A stretch of 64,000 bases of DNA from Dulcicalothrix desertica PCC 7102. GTDB taxonomy: Bacteria > Cyanobacteriota > Cyanobacteriia > Cyanobacteriales > Nostocaceae. This document shows, one piece after another, positions 51,539-59,794 of the stretch. Each line of letters starts with the position of its first letter. Position 1 is the first letter of the stretch. The position numbers and the translations under genes are program-made. The DNA lies in contig NZ_RSCL01000017.1 in the NCBI RefSeq assembly GCF_003991905.1, positions 186,001 through 250,000 of the forward strand, in the 5' to 3' direction. The notes below the pieces were generated by a model. That model did not search any database, was not told the origin of the DNA, and was given only the letters and a program-made list of their open reading frames with translations.

Positions 51539-52807
51539 ATGGTTTCAAATCCAAAATCAGATGTAACCCAAGCTATCAACTCCCTTTATCGATTTGAGTG
51601 GGGTCGGATTGTCGCTACCTTGATCCGCTTGGTTGGAGATTTTGACCTAGCACAAGAGGCAGCGCAAGAAGCTTTTACAGCTGCCGTAAATCAGTGGCAG
51701 TCCACAGGAGTTCCCGCTCTCCCCCGTGCATGGATTATCAAAACAGCCCGATATAAAGCTATTGATCGTCTACGGCGCCAAACGAGGCAACAGGAAAAAC
51801 TGGAATGGTACGCTGCATCTGGTTTAATTCCAACAACCGAGGAGCCAAACTACGACAGCGATGAAATACCCGACGATAGGCTAAAACTGATTTTCACTTG
51901 CTGCCACCCAGCACTAGCCATCGAGTCTCAAGTTGCTTTGACGCTGCGGTTATTAGGTGGACTCGAAACAGACGAAATTGCACGCGCATTTCTAGTACCT
52001 ACAGCGACAATGGCACAACGAATTGTACGAGCCAAGCGCAAAATTCGGGATGCGGGTATTCCATACAAAGTACCAGACACAAGCGATTTACCAGCGCGCG
52101 TAGAAGCAGTGTTAACGGTAATCTATCTCATTTTCAACGAAGGCTACGCAGCTACAAGAGGCGAGACAATGGTGAGAGCCGACCTCTGTACAGAAGCCAT
52201 CCGCTTGTGTCGCTTAGTGAGAGAGTTGATGGCGCCACAACCCCCAACAGAAGTAACGGCATTACTTGCGCTCATGTTACTACACGACTCCCGGCGTGAT
52301 GCTCGTCTTGATGAGGCAGGCGATATTATTTTACTTGAAGATCAAAATCGTCAGCGCTGGAACCAACAACAAATAGCAGACTCACTACCACTAGTTGAAG
52401 AAGCACTGCGGAGTAAACCTAGTGCATTTGCCATACAAGCAGCAATTGCAGCACTACATTGTCAGGCACCACGGGCAGAAGAAACAGACTGGTTGCAGAT
52501 TGTCCACCTTTACGATTTACTTGAACGCTTGCAGCCCTCGCCAATTGTATCGCTCAACCGAGCAGTCGCAATATCAATGGTAGAAAATCCTCAAACAGCA
52601 CTCGAACTCATCGATAAACTTGCCCCCCAACTTAACGACTACCATCTATTTCATGCTACACGTGCCGACCTGCTGCGTCGTATCGGCGCCACAACATCAT
52701 CTGCACAAAGTTACACCAAAGCGCTTGCACTAGTCACTAATGACAGCGAACGTCGCTTTCTAGAGCGTCGGTTACGCGAAGTTCAAATTTATACTACAAA
52801 CAATTAA
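51539..52807 (+). CDS. ECF42-like sigma factor with C-terminal DUF6596/TPR extension
   Basis: 422 residues from MVSNPKSDV; upstream codons contain the promoter repeats and are not conserved. Sigma region 2 spans RFEWGRIVATLIRLVGDFDL to PRAWIIKTARYKAIDRLRRQ; region 4 spans ESQVALTLRLLGGLETDEIA to ATMAQRIVRAKRKIRDAG. The next 230 residues (NEGYAATRGE, ALLALMLLHDSRRDARLDEA, then helical repeats to the end) are the long extension typical of ECF42, which is thought to replace an anti-sigma factor. It sits divergent from a DGPF operon, the standard context. Confidence 0.9.
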   Translation: MVSNPKSDVTQAINSLYRFEWGRIVATLIRLVGDFDLAQEAAQEAFTAAVNQWQSTGVPALPRAWIIKTARYKAIDRLRRQTRQQEKLEWYAASGLIPTTEEPNYDSDEIPDDRLKLIFTCCHPALAIESQVALTLRLLGGLETDEIARAFLVPTATMAQRIVRAKRKIRDAGIPYKVPDTSDLPARVEAVLTVIYLIFNEGYAATRGETMVRADLCTEAIRLCRLVRELMAPQPPTEVTALLALMLLHDSRRDARLDEAGDIILLEDQNRQRWNQQQIADSLPLVEEALRSKPSAFAIQAAIAALHCQAPRAEETDWLQIVHLYDLLERLQPSPIVSLNRAVAISMVENPQTALELIDKLAPQLNDYHLFHATRADLLRRIGATTSSAQSYTKALALVTNDSERRFLERRLREVQIYTTNN

Positions 52808-52814
52808 AATCTAG

Positions 52815-52870
52815 ACTATTGTCATGCTGAGGAACGTTAACGCAGTTTTCCCGAAGGGTAGCATCTTAAA
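52815..52870. repeat. Dispersed repeat, TGTCATGCTGAG family
   Basis: TTGTCATGCTGAGGAACG, then TTTTCCCGAAGGGTAGCATC, as at 21142 and 32192. Confidence 0.6.
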
Positions 52871-52971
52871 GAGTTTGACTTTGTTTAAAAGTAAAGTTCT
52901 AACCCGTTGTTGGTATAAAAAAATATGTTAAATTTGAAGGTATAGCGTTTCCTGTTCTCATGAAGTATATA

Positions 52972-53002
52972 AGGACGGGCAAGGATGCCCATCCCACAAG
53001 AG
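52972..53002. repeat. Dispersed repeat half-element (GGGCAAGGATGCCC family)
   Basis: ACGGGCAAGGATGCCCATCC followed by CACAAGAGA, the right-arm type seen at 40888 and 42350. Confidence 0.7.
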
Positions 53003-53069
53003 ATTTATTGATTTAATTTGTACCTCACTGGACTAAGAACGGCTAAATATAATATTCGATTATTAATAA

Positions 53070-54023
53070 TCAACGAGAAAAATATTCTACTATCTTTTTG
53101 ATAAACTGAGATAGCATGTCGATTTTTCTCTCTTCGGACTGGGAGAGTTGCCGCAAGCTTTCCTGTTTGATCTGCTCAAGGGTATCTGCTTGGGTCAAAT
53201 TATGGAGATGGTTAATACCTTCATTAACACCTTCTAAAATCAACGTCTGACTATTTTTTTTAACCTCATATCCTATTAGTTCTAATGTTTGTTGTCCCCG
53301 GTCTATTAAATTATCAGGTGAAGCGTTAAGTGTTCTAGCAAATATTTCTTTGACAGCTTCTGCATATTCAACAACTTCTATATTCATGTCCGTTAATGAA
53401 TCAATGACAATTAGTTCTTTCGTGCTATCTTGGATAAAAATATTACCAATATTGCCCAAAGCACTTTCCACTTCTCCAATTCCGGGAAGTTGCCAAAAAA
53501 TGAATCGGTCAACGTTTCTGACAAGAAGGTCAAACACCAATAGCTTACCTAAATCCTTGAAAAATTTTCGACCGGCGCCATTAAGTTGTTCATCAGTACC
53601 ATACCAATCTATCAGGTTTTTCGAGGTTATATCCCTTAAAGAGCGACCTTTCAAGTTTTCCATTAAAAAAAATGTAGGAGAAGAATCCAAATTTAGAGTA
53701 CGCTTTTCAATTAGCTCGAAATCTCGTTCATATTCATTTTTCTGCTCTTCTTGTTTTTGAGTTTCTCTCAGGTTTCTGTTAATGCTTTCTATTTCTGGCT
53801 TAATATATCTTATAATTTCTTCATATTGTTGATTTTCAGGACAGAAAGCTTTGATTTCAGGAGTGTTTAAATCAAAGCTTTCTGCTAACAATGATAAAAA
53901 TAGTTCTGAGTATGGACTATCAGGTGCTTTTAAAACTTGCTTTGTTTGCCCATCACTGATGAAATACACTCCATCTTGCCCGTACTCCGATCTAATAACA
54001 TATTTGAGGCGATTCCATCTCAT
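53070..54023 (-). CDS. Actin-fragmin-kinase-like protein
   Basis: 317 residues. A short strand-rich start (GQDGVYFISDGQTKQVLKAP) could carry the ATP-binding Lys; SPTFFLMENLKGRSLRDI looks like a kinase hinge. FDLLVRNVDRF (catalytic loop, Asp and Asn), GNIGNIFIQ and ELIVIDSLTDMN (metal-binding Asp) follow. This resembles the PI3K-like actin-fragmin kinase catalytic domain, otherwise known from Physarum and from scattered bacteria. A Glu-rich insertion of about 40 residues (RETQKQEEQKNEYERDFE) lies between lobes. Substrate unknown; the neighbouring 80-residue gene may be a partner. Confidence 0.6.
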   Translation of the reverse strand: MRWNRLKYVIRSEYGQDGVYFISDGQTKQVLKAPDSPYSELFLSLLAESFDLNTPEIKAFCPENQQYEEIIRYIKPEIESINRNLRETQKQEEQKNEYERDFELIEKRTLNLDSSPTFFLMENLKGRSLRDITSKNLIDWYGTDEQLNGAGRKFFKDLGKLLVFDLLVRNVDRFIFWQLPGIGEVESALGNIGNIFIQDSTKELIVIDSLTDMNIEVVEYAEAVKEIFARTLNASPDNLIDRGQQTLELIGYEVKKNSQTLILEGVNEGINHLHNLTQADTLEQIKQESLRQLSQSEERKIDMLSQFIKKIVEYFSR

Positions 54024-54118
54024 TAGTAATACTACCCACTACAAAAAACAGTTCCAGAGTAAATTCTGTGCTAACCTAGAGTTGTAATTTAATAATAAAA
54101 ACTTTACTATTATACAGT

Positions 54119-54361
54119 ATGGAAAGCCAAACTAAGCACGATATCAACGAATTGATAGAACTCGTAGAACTGGCAACTCCAGATTCACTTAACATTGCGG
54201 AAGCTATTCTAAGAAACAACCATGAAATAGATATTTCAGAACTTCAAAGTTTACGCGAAGCTCTCTACCTAAGCCTAAACGATAAGAAAAATGATTGGCT
54301 TTCTGATAATGTTGTAAAAATTAAAACAAGAATTATAGCTTCTTTAGTACAAAAAATCTAG
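54119..54361 (+). CDS. Small helical hypothetical protein (80 aa)
   Basis: MESQTKHDINELIELVELAT opens an acidic, mostly helical protein ending IKTRIIASLVQKI. It is divergent from the kinase-like gene with a 95-bp gap that must hold both promoters. No family is recognised. The intact frame and balanced composition support a real gene. Confidence 0.5.
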   Translation: MESQTKHDINELIELVELATPDSLNIAEAILRNNHEIDISELQSLREALYLSLNDKKNDWLSDNVVKIKTRIIASLVQKI

Positions 54362-54561
54362 GCTATCAATGAAGTTCCTACAGAAGCAAAATAAGGCAAG
54401 CTTAAGTGAGTGCAAATTTTGCGGGCGCCTGCTTGCTCATTCTTTCCACAGCCAAAGGGCAGAGTAGCCATACAACTTCAAGGCAAAATAGCAAATATAA
54501 GTACTTTACGATAAAATAAGCGTGAATAAGTCACGAAAAACTTCCTCATGCATCCAAAATT

Positions 54562-54675
54562 ATGCTTGTAGACTTTACAGTCCAAAACTACCGTTCCATC
54601 AAAGAACCTGCTCAAAAAATTTTAATTGCTTGTGAGGGAAGTAAAACAGAACCTATCCCAATACTGCTCGGTTAA
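54562..54675 (+). pseudogene. RloA/RloB-type defence gene scar, interrupted by a MITE
   Basis: The ATG at 54562 gives MLVDFTVQNYRSIKEPAQ, the start of AAA ATPases of the RloA/OLD-like group, and then KILIACEGSKTEPIP, the start of RloB proteins (LIxCEGxKTE). The two are joined in frame, so nearly all of the ATPase and most of RloB have been deleted. The RloB part ends at a 91-bp inverted-repeat element. A short frame after it (54817-54937, IIAEYEQHPIENDEEANGKG) may be the RloB tail. Confidence 0.6.
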
Positions 54676-54750
54676 CGTATGTTCTTACGTGACATGTCAC
54701 GTCTCTACGGGGGTTTTACGTTTCGCAATTGCCTTAACCGAGCAGTATTG
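54659..54750. mobile_element. 92-bp MITE with perfect 17-bp terminal inverted repeats
   Basis: CAATACTGCTCGGTTAA (54659-54675) and its exact complement (54734-54750) bound a non-coding core that contains a CGTGACATGTCACG palindrome. The element provides the TAA stop of the RloA/B scar. Confidence 0.85.
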
Positions 54751-54816
54751 AAAGTGGTGGTTATCGTCTCATTTATTATGTGAAAACGGAAACGAGCATT
54801 ATTTTATTAACTATTT

Positions 54817-54937
54817 ATACGCGCATCAGAACAAGCTGATGTTGCAGCAGATATCGTTAGGGGTATTATTGCCGAATATGAACAACATCCGATTGAAAAT
54901 GATGAAGAAGCAAATGGTAAGGGAACAGGCGTTTGAT
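54817..54937 (+). pseudogene. Tail fragment after the MITE
   Basis: FIRASEQADVAADIVRGIIA continues to EYEQHPIENDEEANGKGTGV and a TGA. The composition is protein-like but there is no start. It could be the remaining end of RloB or of an unrelated gene. Confidence 0.35.
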
Positions 54938-55039
54938 TAATTGAAATATCCGCAATGCTTGCGTATATTTTCCTAGGTTATACAAAGCCTGAACCATGAC
55001 CAATCATTTTATCCAAGTCATATATTTTGCCATTTTTGA

Positions 55040-55387
55040 TTACTCCGACTCATCCTCAAAGTCTACTGTTATTAAGCGTAAATCTTCTGTATAATATAAA
55101 GTTGCAAAAAAGTATTTAGGAATGACTACTCCGTTTCGGTGTCTTTCAACCCCTCCTATTGCGACTTTGCTAACATAATGATTACCAAAACCAGTTTCAT
55201 AATTATTCATAATGAATCTTTTTGTAATCACCTCAATTGGCGTATTTTTAGGAGGAACTTCCTCACAAGCTAAATTACTAAAACCTCCTTTTTCTAGCTC
55301 CGAGTTGAAAGCGCAGCTAACATCTTCTAAAATTTTTTTATCAGGCAATAAGTTGTTAATTAATTCCACCAAAGTAACTGTATTCAT
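55040..55387 (-). CDS. Hypothetical protein, possible immunity partner
   Basis: 115 residues with a helical start (MNTVTLVELINNLLPDKKIL) and a strand-rich end (FFATLYYTEDLRLITVDFED). It is acidic and follows the toxin-like gene at 55432 by about 45 bp on the same strand, the place expected for an immunity gene. No family is recognised, so the role rests on context. Confidence 0.5.
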   Translation of the reverse strand: MNTVTLVELINNLLPDKKILEDVSCAFNSELEKGGFSNLACEEVPPKNTPIEVITKRFIMNNYETGFGNHYVSKVAIGGVERHRNGVVIPKYFFATLYYTEDLRLITVDFEDESE

Positions 55388-55431
55388 ATTTACCTCATAA
55401 TTGATTTATATTTGATATGTGATTGCTTGTT

Positions 55432-56130
55432 TTAGAGGTGATCGGAAAGCTCACTAAATATAATTCTTCCGTCTACTTCTCTACCTAATAATCTACTACC
55501 ACTTCCCATAATTTTTAATTCATGGGTATAACCTCGTACCTCTCCTATGAGTGATTTTATACCAGCAGCATTTTTAGCGCTCCTAGCCATACCATTTTCC
55601 AATGCACTTACAAACTGCTTTAAAGATTTCTTTGAAGTAGCTCCTTTATATAAATCTTCTAACAACTCAATTGTAATCTCTGCTGGAAGGGGTGAATCAA
55701 TTCGAGAACGAGAGGCAAGTTCGTAAAACTCCGTTACCTTATTTTGTGCATCAGTAAAATTTGTAAAATCACTAATATCATACTTTTTACTTATATTGCT
55801 TAAAGTTCCAGCAATATCATTAAACCTCTGTAAAGCTAAATTGTAAGGTATCACTCTGGCATTAAGTTCTGCTTCTAATATAGCAATTCTCTCTTTAAGG
55901 CGCCTAAAACGTTGTCGAAGGTTTCTGGTTTGGTTTATTGCCGGAATATTCTCAAAAATACTATCAAGAGCCTGAGTCATTTTTTGGCAAACTGAGCAAA
56001 GTATAATTTCAACCATTACACCATTACGTACCAGCTTTAGGGTATGAACACTGTTGCCAAGCCTAATTTGAGTTTGGGCTAAAATTTCTGTTTCCACTGC
56101 AATTAAATCAACTTCAACAGTTTCTGACAT
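55432..56130 (-). CDS. Possible polymorphic-toxin-like protein
   Basis: 232 residues. A CSVCQKM pair lies near residue 45, then a long coiled-coil region (RNLRQRFRRLKERIAILEAE), then a C-terminal part reading GYTHELKIMGSGSRLLGREV and ending DGRIIFSELSDHL. That ending resembles short nuclease toxin tips (HELKxxGxGSRLxG, then a D/N-G-xIxF strand). No secretion signal is present. The following small gene could be its immunity protein. The toxin idea is a weak inference; a structural role is also possible. Confidence 0.45.
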   Translation of the reverse strand: MSETVEVDLIAVETEILAQTQIRLGNSVHTLKLVRNGVMVEIILCSVCQKMTQALDSIFENIPAINQTRNLRQRFRRLKERIAILEAELNARVIPYNLALQRFNDIAGTLSNISKKYDISDFTNFTDAQNKVTEFYELASRSRIDSPLPAEITIELLEDLYKGATSKKSLKQFVSALENGMARSAKNAAGIKSLIGEVRGYTHELKIMGSGSRLLGREVDGRIIFSELSDHL

Positions 56131-56283
56131 TGTTGCTCGTAATTGCCTAAAGGTGCTGAAACAACGATGTGTATGGAAGCTTGTGTAGTCAAACTAAAAG
56201 GGTCATCTTTGCTACGGTTTTAACCGCACGCGGGTGTGAGATGAATAAGAATATATCAAACACAGAATTCTCATGTCAATTAT

Positions 56284-56907
56284 CTAAATTACATTAATTA
56301 ATAGCGCTTCGTTATAAAGAGAAGCTTCCAGGTATAGATTTTTCCATCTGTCAAATTCCTCTTGGTATGACAAATTATATTTTTCCAACAAATATTTACC
56401 TTCTATTTTTCGTAGAATTTCCGCAAACTCTTTTACAAATAAAGATGGTATAAAGTAAAGATTGTACCAAGGGTAGTGAGAAAGATGTACTGCTACTGGT
56501 TCGCTACCGCGCGTGAACTGATGTATGTACTTATGTACACGAATATCAGTATTAAATTCTACATCCTCTAATTCTGAGATTAGCGCTGTTTCAATTACAT
56601 TACAGCAATTCTTCAAATTAGTTGCTCTGTTAGCAATATTTGGATATAAAAATTTGGCTAGTTCTAACTCCGCAATAAATTCTTTCCAAGTGTTTTCTGC
56701 TTCAACACGAGAGGTAAAGTTTTCTGCGTCAACTTCGCTGTCTAAAATATCATTTAAGTAAATTTCGTCTATTTCGGATGCATTAAATATTTTGAAGCTA
56801 AAAGGCGCCACTGCTTCAAAAATACAATACATTTTTTTATTTGAACGTAGGCGTTCAAGTAGTTGTGCTTGTTCCGGAATAGCTTGATATAAAACTGTAT
56901 ATCCCAT
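56284..56907 (-). CDS. Hypothetical protein (DUF1877-like start)
   Basis: About 207 residues from MGYTVLYQAIPEQAQLLERL, which resembles the beginning of DUF1877-type proteins, although the remainder is not recognised. An earlier in-frame ATG at 56958 would add 17 residues. The C-terminal part has aromatic-rich HLSHYPWYNLYFIPSLFV. A function cannot be given. Confidence 0.5.
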   Translation of the reverse strand: MGYTVLYQAIPEQAQLLERLRSNKKMYCIFEAVAPFSFKIFNASEIDEIYLNDILDSEVDAENFTSRVEAENTWKEFIAELELAKFLYPNIANRATNLKNCCNVIETALISELEDVEFNTDIRVHKYIHQFTRGSEPVAVHLSHYPWYNLYFIPSLFVKEFAEILRKIEGKYLLEKYNLSYQEEFDRWKNLYLEASLYNEALLINVI

Positions 56908-56970
56908 AGTGATACATAATTTCCCTGTTATTAAATTTATTGTCTCAAATAATTTCAACTATTAAATTAC

Positions 56971-57042
56971 TCTTATGGGGTGGGCATCCAAGCAAACGCC
57001 TTGTATGTTAGGAACGGGCAGGGATGCCCGTTCCACAAGAGT
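56971..57042. repeat. MITE-like inverted repeat (TCTTATGGGGTGGGCATCC family)
   Basis: Left arm TCTTATGGGGTGGGCATCC and right arm GGGATGCCCGTTCCACAAGA are imperfect inverted repeats. The element separates the hypothetical gene from the Hsp70 gene. Confidence 0.7.
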
Positions 57043-57082
57043 GATTACTTTTTCTGCAAGATTGGTTATTTTTCCTACAAGT

Positions 57083-58642
57083 TTATTTTAGTTTGGCGAT
57101 GGCGCCTTTTTCAACGAGCATTTTGCCTGTGAGTAGGTCTTTGACTGTTACAACTAATACTCGTTGTTCGTTGACTTCAAATTGTGCTTGTATTCTGTCT
57201 ATTCCTGTTTCTCCGGGTGGTTGGAGGTGTGCTACACATACTTGTTGATGGTGGGTTTCTAGGGAACGGTAGGTGTCTTGTTTTACTAAGTTACTACTGG
57301 TCATTCTACCGGATGCGTCGTATGTAACTTCTGCTTGAGATACTTCTGCTACTTCTCCTATATCTAAACGAATTTCTCGTTGTCCGTCACTTGCTACTTG
57401 TAGGGTTAATGGTTCCGATTTGGCGCCTGGATATTTTGCGCCTTTTTCTATGAGCGTATAATATGAGTAACTTTTGCTGTGTGGTTCCCAAAGTCGGATA
57501 GCATAGCTGTGACGCAGGTAATCATCGACTTCTGCCATTTCGCTTAATGCTAAGGCGCCATGTGCTACTGCTTCAAAGGGTTTGTCTAACTTAACTTTTT
57601 GCTTACCAAAGTAAGATACCACTAGTTGCTGCACGGCGGGTATCTGACAAGTACCTCCAACGAGTAAAACTTGTTCGATGTTGGTTTTGCTAATTCCTTT
57701 GGTTAAAGCTACGGATAATACTTCATCTATTGCTTGCCGTAATTGCTCTAATAATTGCTGATTTTCTAAGATATCTGCTAATTCGTCCCGGTTTAACTGT
57801 AATTCGTGGGACATAAAGTTCTCATCGTCAAACCAAGATTCTTTCGCTTCCTCAGTTGTGGAAAGTCGAATTTTTAAACTTTCGGCAAGTTCCAGCAGGT
57901 TCATATATCCAATTTCCCCTACTGCAGAGCGTGAGGCGCCTGTTTTTTGGAGATAATGTTCAACAATCCAGTTATCTACGTCAACACCACCAACGAATGC
58001 ATCTGACTTTGCGATAACTTCCGCTTTGACTGCTTGCTGTTCAGATGCTGGTTTTACGGTACGTACTAAACTTAAATCGAGAGTACCACCACCAAAGTCA
58101 ATTACTAATACAAGCGTTCCTGGGCGCCGAACTGCATAACCAAGTGCAGCAGCAGTAGACTCATCGACTATTTGTAAATTTGGAATATTTAATTTATCGG
58201 CAACACTACGAAACCAATCGAGGTATCGTTCAAAGGCGCCGACTGGTACTGTAAATATAGCTTGAGTAGGTTGGAGTTGTTCAGAGACTTGGCGCCAAAC
58301 TTCTTGAAGAAAAGTTTCAGAAATAGCTTCTGCTGAATAACTATTACCATCTAACAAACGGGGAGGTGGCACAAAATCTGCTGCTAAGTCGCGTTTGAAA
58401 GTGCGAAACGCGCGTTCGGGTTGAGAAAATCCTAAACGCTTTGCTCGTACCGTCTCCCCAAACATGAAGCGATTTTGACCTTCGACAAATACTAGTGAAG
58501 GGACTACAGTTACCGCTTCTCCCCCAATTTCAAAGCGTCTTGATATATCGCCAAATTTAAGAGTTCTGGGAGTTTGCGTAATCAGGTCTTTCGTGCAAAC
58601 TACCGTGTTGCTAGTACCAAAATCAATAACTACTGTAGTCAT
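57083..58642 (-). CDS. Hsp70-family (DnaK-like) ATPase
   Basis: 519 residues. The actin-like ATPase fold has phosphate 1 VIDFGTSNTVV, phosphate 2 LVIDFGGGTLDLSLV, connect SVADKLNIPNLQIVDESTAA and adenosine motif VLLVGGTCQIPAVQ. The C-terminal 150 residues form a short, diverged beta-sandwich (LTLQVASDGQREIRLDIGEV) instead of the full DnaK substrate domain and lid. It is thus a specialised Hsp70 rather than the housekeeping DnaK. Upstream in the same orientation lie a GrpE-like membrane protein and a DUF2997 gene, pointing to a dedicated chaperone module; tandem repeats at 58685-58982 separate them. Confidence 0.9.
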   Translation of the reverse strand: MTTVVIDFGTSNTVVCTKDLITQTPRTLKFGDISRRFEIGGEAVTVVPSLVFVEGQNRFMFGETVRAKRLGFSQPERAFRTFKRDLAADFVPPPRLLDGNSYSAEAISETFLQEVWRQVSEQLQPTQAIFTVPVGAFERYLDWFRSVADKLNIPNLQIVDESTAAALGYAVRRPGTLVLVIDFGGGTLDLSLVRTVKPASEQQAVKAEVIAKSDAFVGGVDVDNWIVEHYLQKTGASRSAVGEIGYMNLLELAESLKIRLSTTEEAKESWFDDENFMSHELQLNRDELADILENQQLLEQLRQAIDEVLSVALTKGISKTNIEQVLLVGGTCQIPAVQQLVVSYFGKQKVKLDKPFEAVAHGALALSEMAEVDDYLRHSYAIRLWEPHSKSYSYYTLIEKGAKYPGAKSEPLTLQVASDGQREIRLDIGEVAEVSQAEVTYDASGRMTSSNLVKQDTYRSLETHHQQVCVAHLQPPGETGIDRIQAQFEVNEQRVLVVTVKDLLTGKMLVEKGAIAKLK

Positions 58643-58684
58643 GTTTTTTAGTTAGGAGTTAGGAATTGTAGAGACGTGACATGT

Positions 58685-58759
58685 CACGTCTGTACAGGAA
58701 TTATTTGTTCACGTCTGTACAGGAATTATTTGTTTACGTCTGTACAGGAGTTATTTGTC
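58685..58759. repeat. 25-bp tandem repeat (x3)
   Basis: Units at 58685, 58710 and 58735 (CACGTCTGTACAGGAATTAT then TTGTT); the third has three differences. Confidence 0.9.
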
Positions 58760-58861
58760 TGTAGGTTGGGTAATGCTGTGCAAAACCCAATAGAATAACC
58801 ATTATTGATGTTGAATTAAATGCAATAAAACTAATCAGGCTTTCCATGCTACTCATAATTC

Positions 58862-58982
58862 CTGTACGGGCGGGTTTATCTACATCCTGGTAAAATAGAA
58901 AATCTAGGTGAACCCGCCCCTGCTGTACGGGCGGGTTTATCTACATCTGGTAAAATAGAAAATCTAGGTGAACCCGCCCCTC
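58862..58982. repeat. 60-bp tandem repeat (x2) with palindromic ends
   Basis: Units 58862-58922 and 58923-58982, differing by a single-base indel and the final base. Each starts with GTACGGGCGGGTTT and ends with AACCCGCCCC, so it can form a hairpin. A related IR lies at 20129-20187. Confidence 0.9.
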
Positions 58983-58991
58983 CTAACTTTC

Positions 58992-59786
58992 TTATGCACC
59001 ACCAGGTAATGTTCGACTTACCTTAGCAGGACATAGAATTTTTCCTTGATGCTGATACCCTACAAACCTGACGTAAACTTGTTCTCCCTCGGCAATATCT
59101 GGATTATCTCTTTGATGTACTTGAGGGTTATACGCTACTTGTTCCCAAGGTTTACCAATTTGCTCATAACCCCATTCCTTAAGCAAATTATCAAGAGGTG
59201 CGAACATCGAAAGTAAATTCTTCGCTGGCAACTCAGGTTTGGCGCCTACCATTTGATGGATACTAGGGTAATTAGTCAGCAGCGACTGTAATTGGGCAAA
59301 TGTAGATTCGCGAAATGCTTCGGTTATCTCAAGTTTTTGTTGTTGCATTTCTTCATGCAGTCGTAAACCTTCTTTATATAAACTATCTACTTTTTCTTCT
59401 AACTGCTGCGCTTCGTTCTTTAACTGCTGGCATTTAATACGGTGTGCTTCTAGCTCAGGGTTTTCGACTGGTAAATTTAACTTGTCGAGTAATGTTCCCA
59501 AGGGTAATGAGAAAACCTTAGCAACAGTAGCAAGTTCATCAAACTTAAGACTTTTCCCATCTCCATAGCGTAACTGCCATAATGCAATGTCACTCAAACC
59601 TGATTTTTGCTGTAAATCTTTCCAACTCGAAATACCTGCTTGCTTCATCCAACCAAGCAATAATTCATCCCAGTTGCCAGCATTATGGCTTACCGATAAT
59701 AGCAACGACAAAAATCCAACACCGCTAATTATAACGGCGCCGACGGTAAGCAAAAAAGCAACATTATTCCAGCTAATTACTATCAT
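58992..59786 (-). CDS. Membrane-anchored GrpE-like protein with HTH and coiled coil
   Basis: 264 residues. N-terminal transmembrane segment (VAFLLTVGAVIISGVGFLSL), then a cro/C1-like helix-turn-helix (SWKDLQQKSGLSDIALWQLR), a coiled coil (residues 115-160), and a C-terminal part with LDNLLKEWGYEQIG, WEQVAYNPQVHQRDNPDIAE and VGYQHQGKILCPAKV, matching the GrpE beta-wing. GrpE releases ADP from Hsp70, so this is probably the exchange factor for the Hsp70 gene next to it. The combination of membrane anchor, HTH and GrpE is unusual. Confidence 0.8.
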   Translation of the reverse strand: MIVISWNNVAFLLTVGAVIISGVGFLSLLLSVSHNAGNWDELLLGWMKQAGISSWKDLQQKSGLSDIALWQLRYGDGKSLKFDELATVAKVFSLPLGTLLDKLNLPVENPELEAHRIKCQQLKNEAQQLEEKVDSLYKEGLRLHEEMQQQKLEITEAFRESTFAQLQSLLTNYPSIHQMVGAKPELPAKNLLSMFAPLDNLLKEWGYEQIGKPWEQVAYNPQVHQRDNPDIAEGEQVYVRFVGYQHQGKILCPAKVSRTLPGGA

Positions 59787-59794
59787 TGGATTTT

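Larger units (their letters stand above)
58643..58991. other. Repeat-rich spacer between the Hsp70 and GrpE-like genes
   Basis: It contains GTAGAGACGTGACATGTCACGTC (58666 on), three tandem 25-bp units, a 100-bp unremarkable part and a tandem pair of about 60-bp units. No coding frame is present. Confidence 0.6.
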
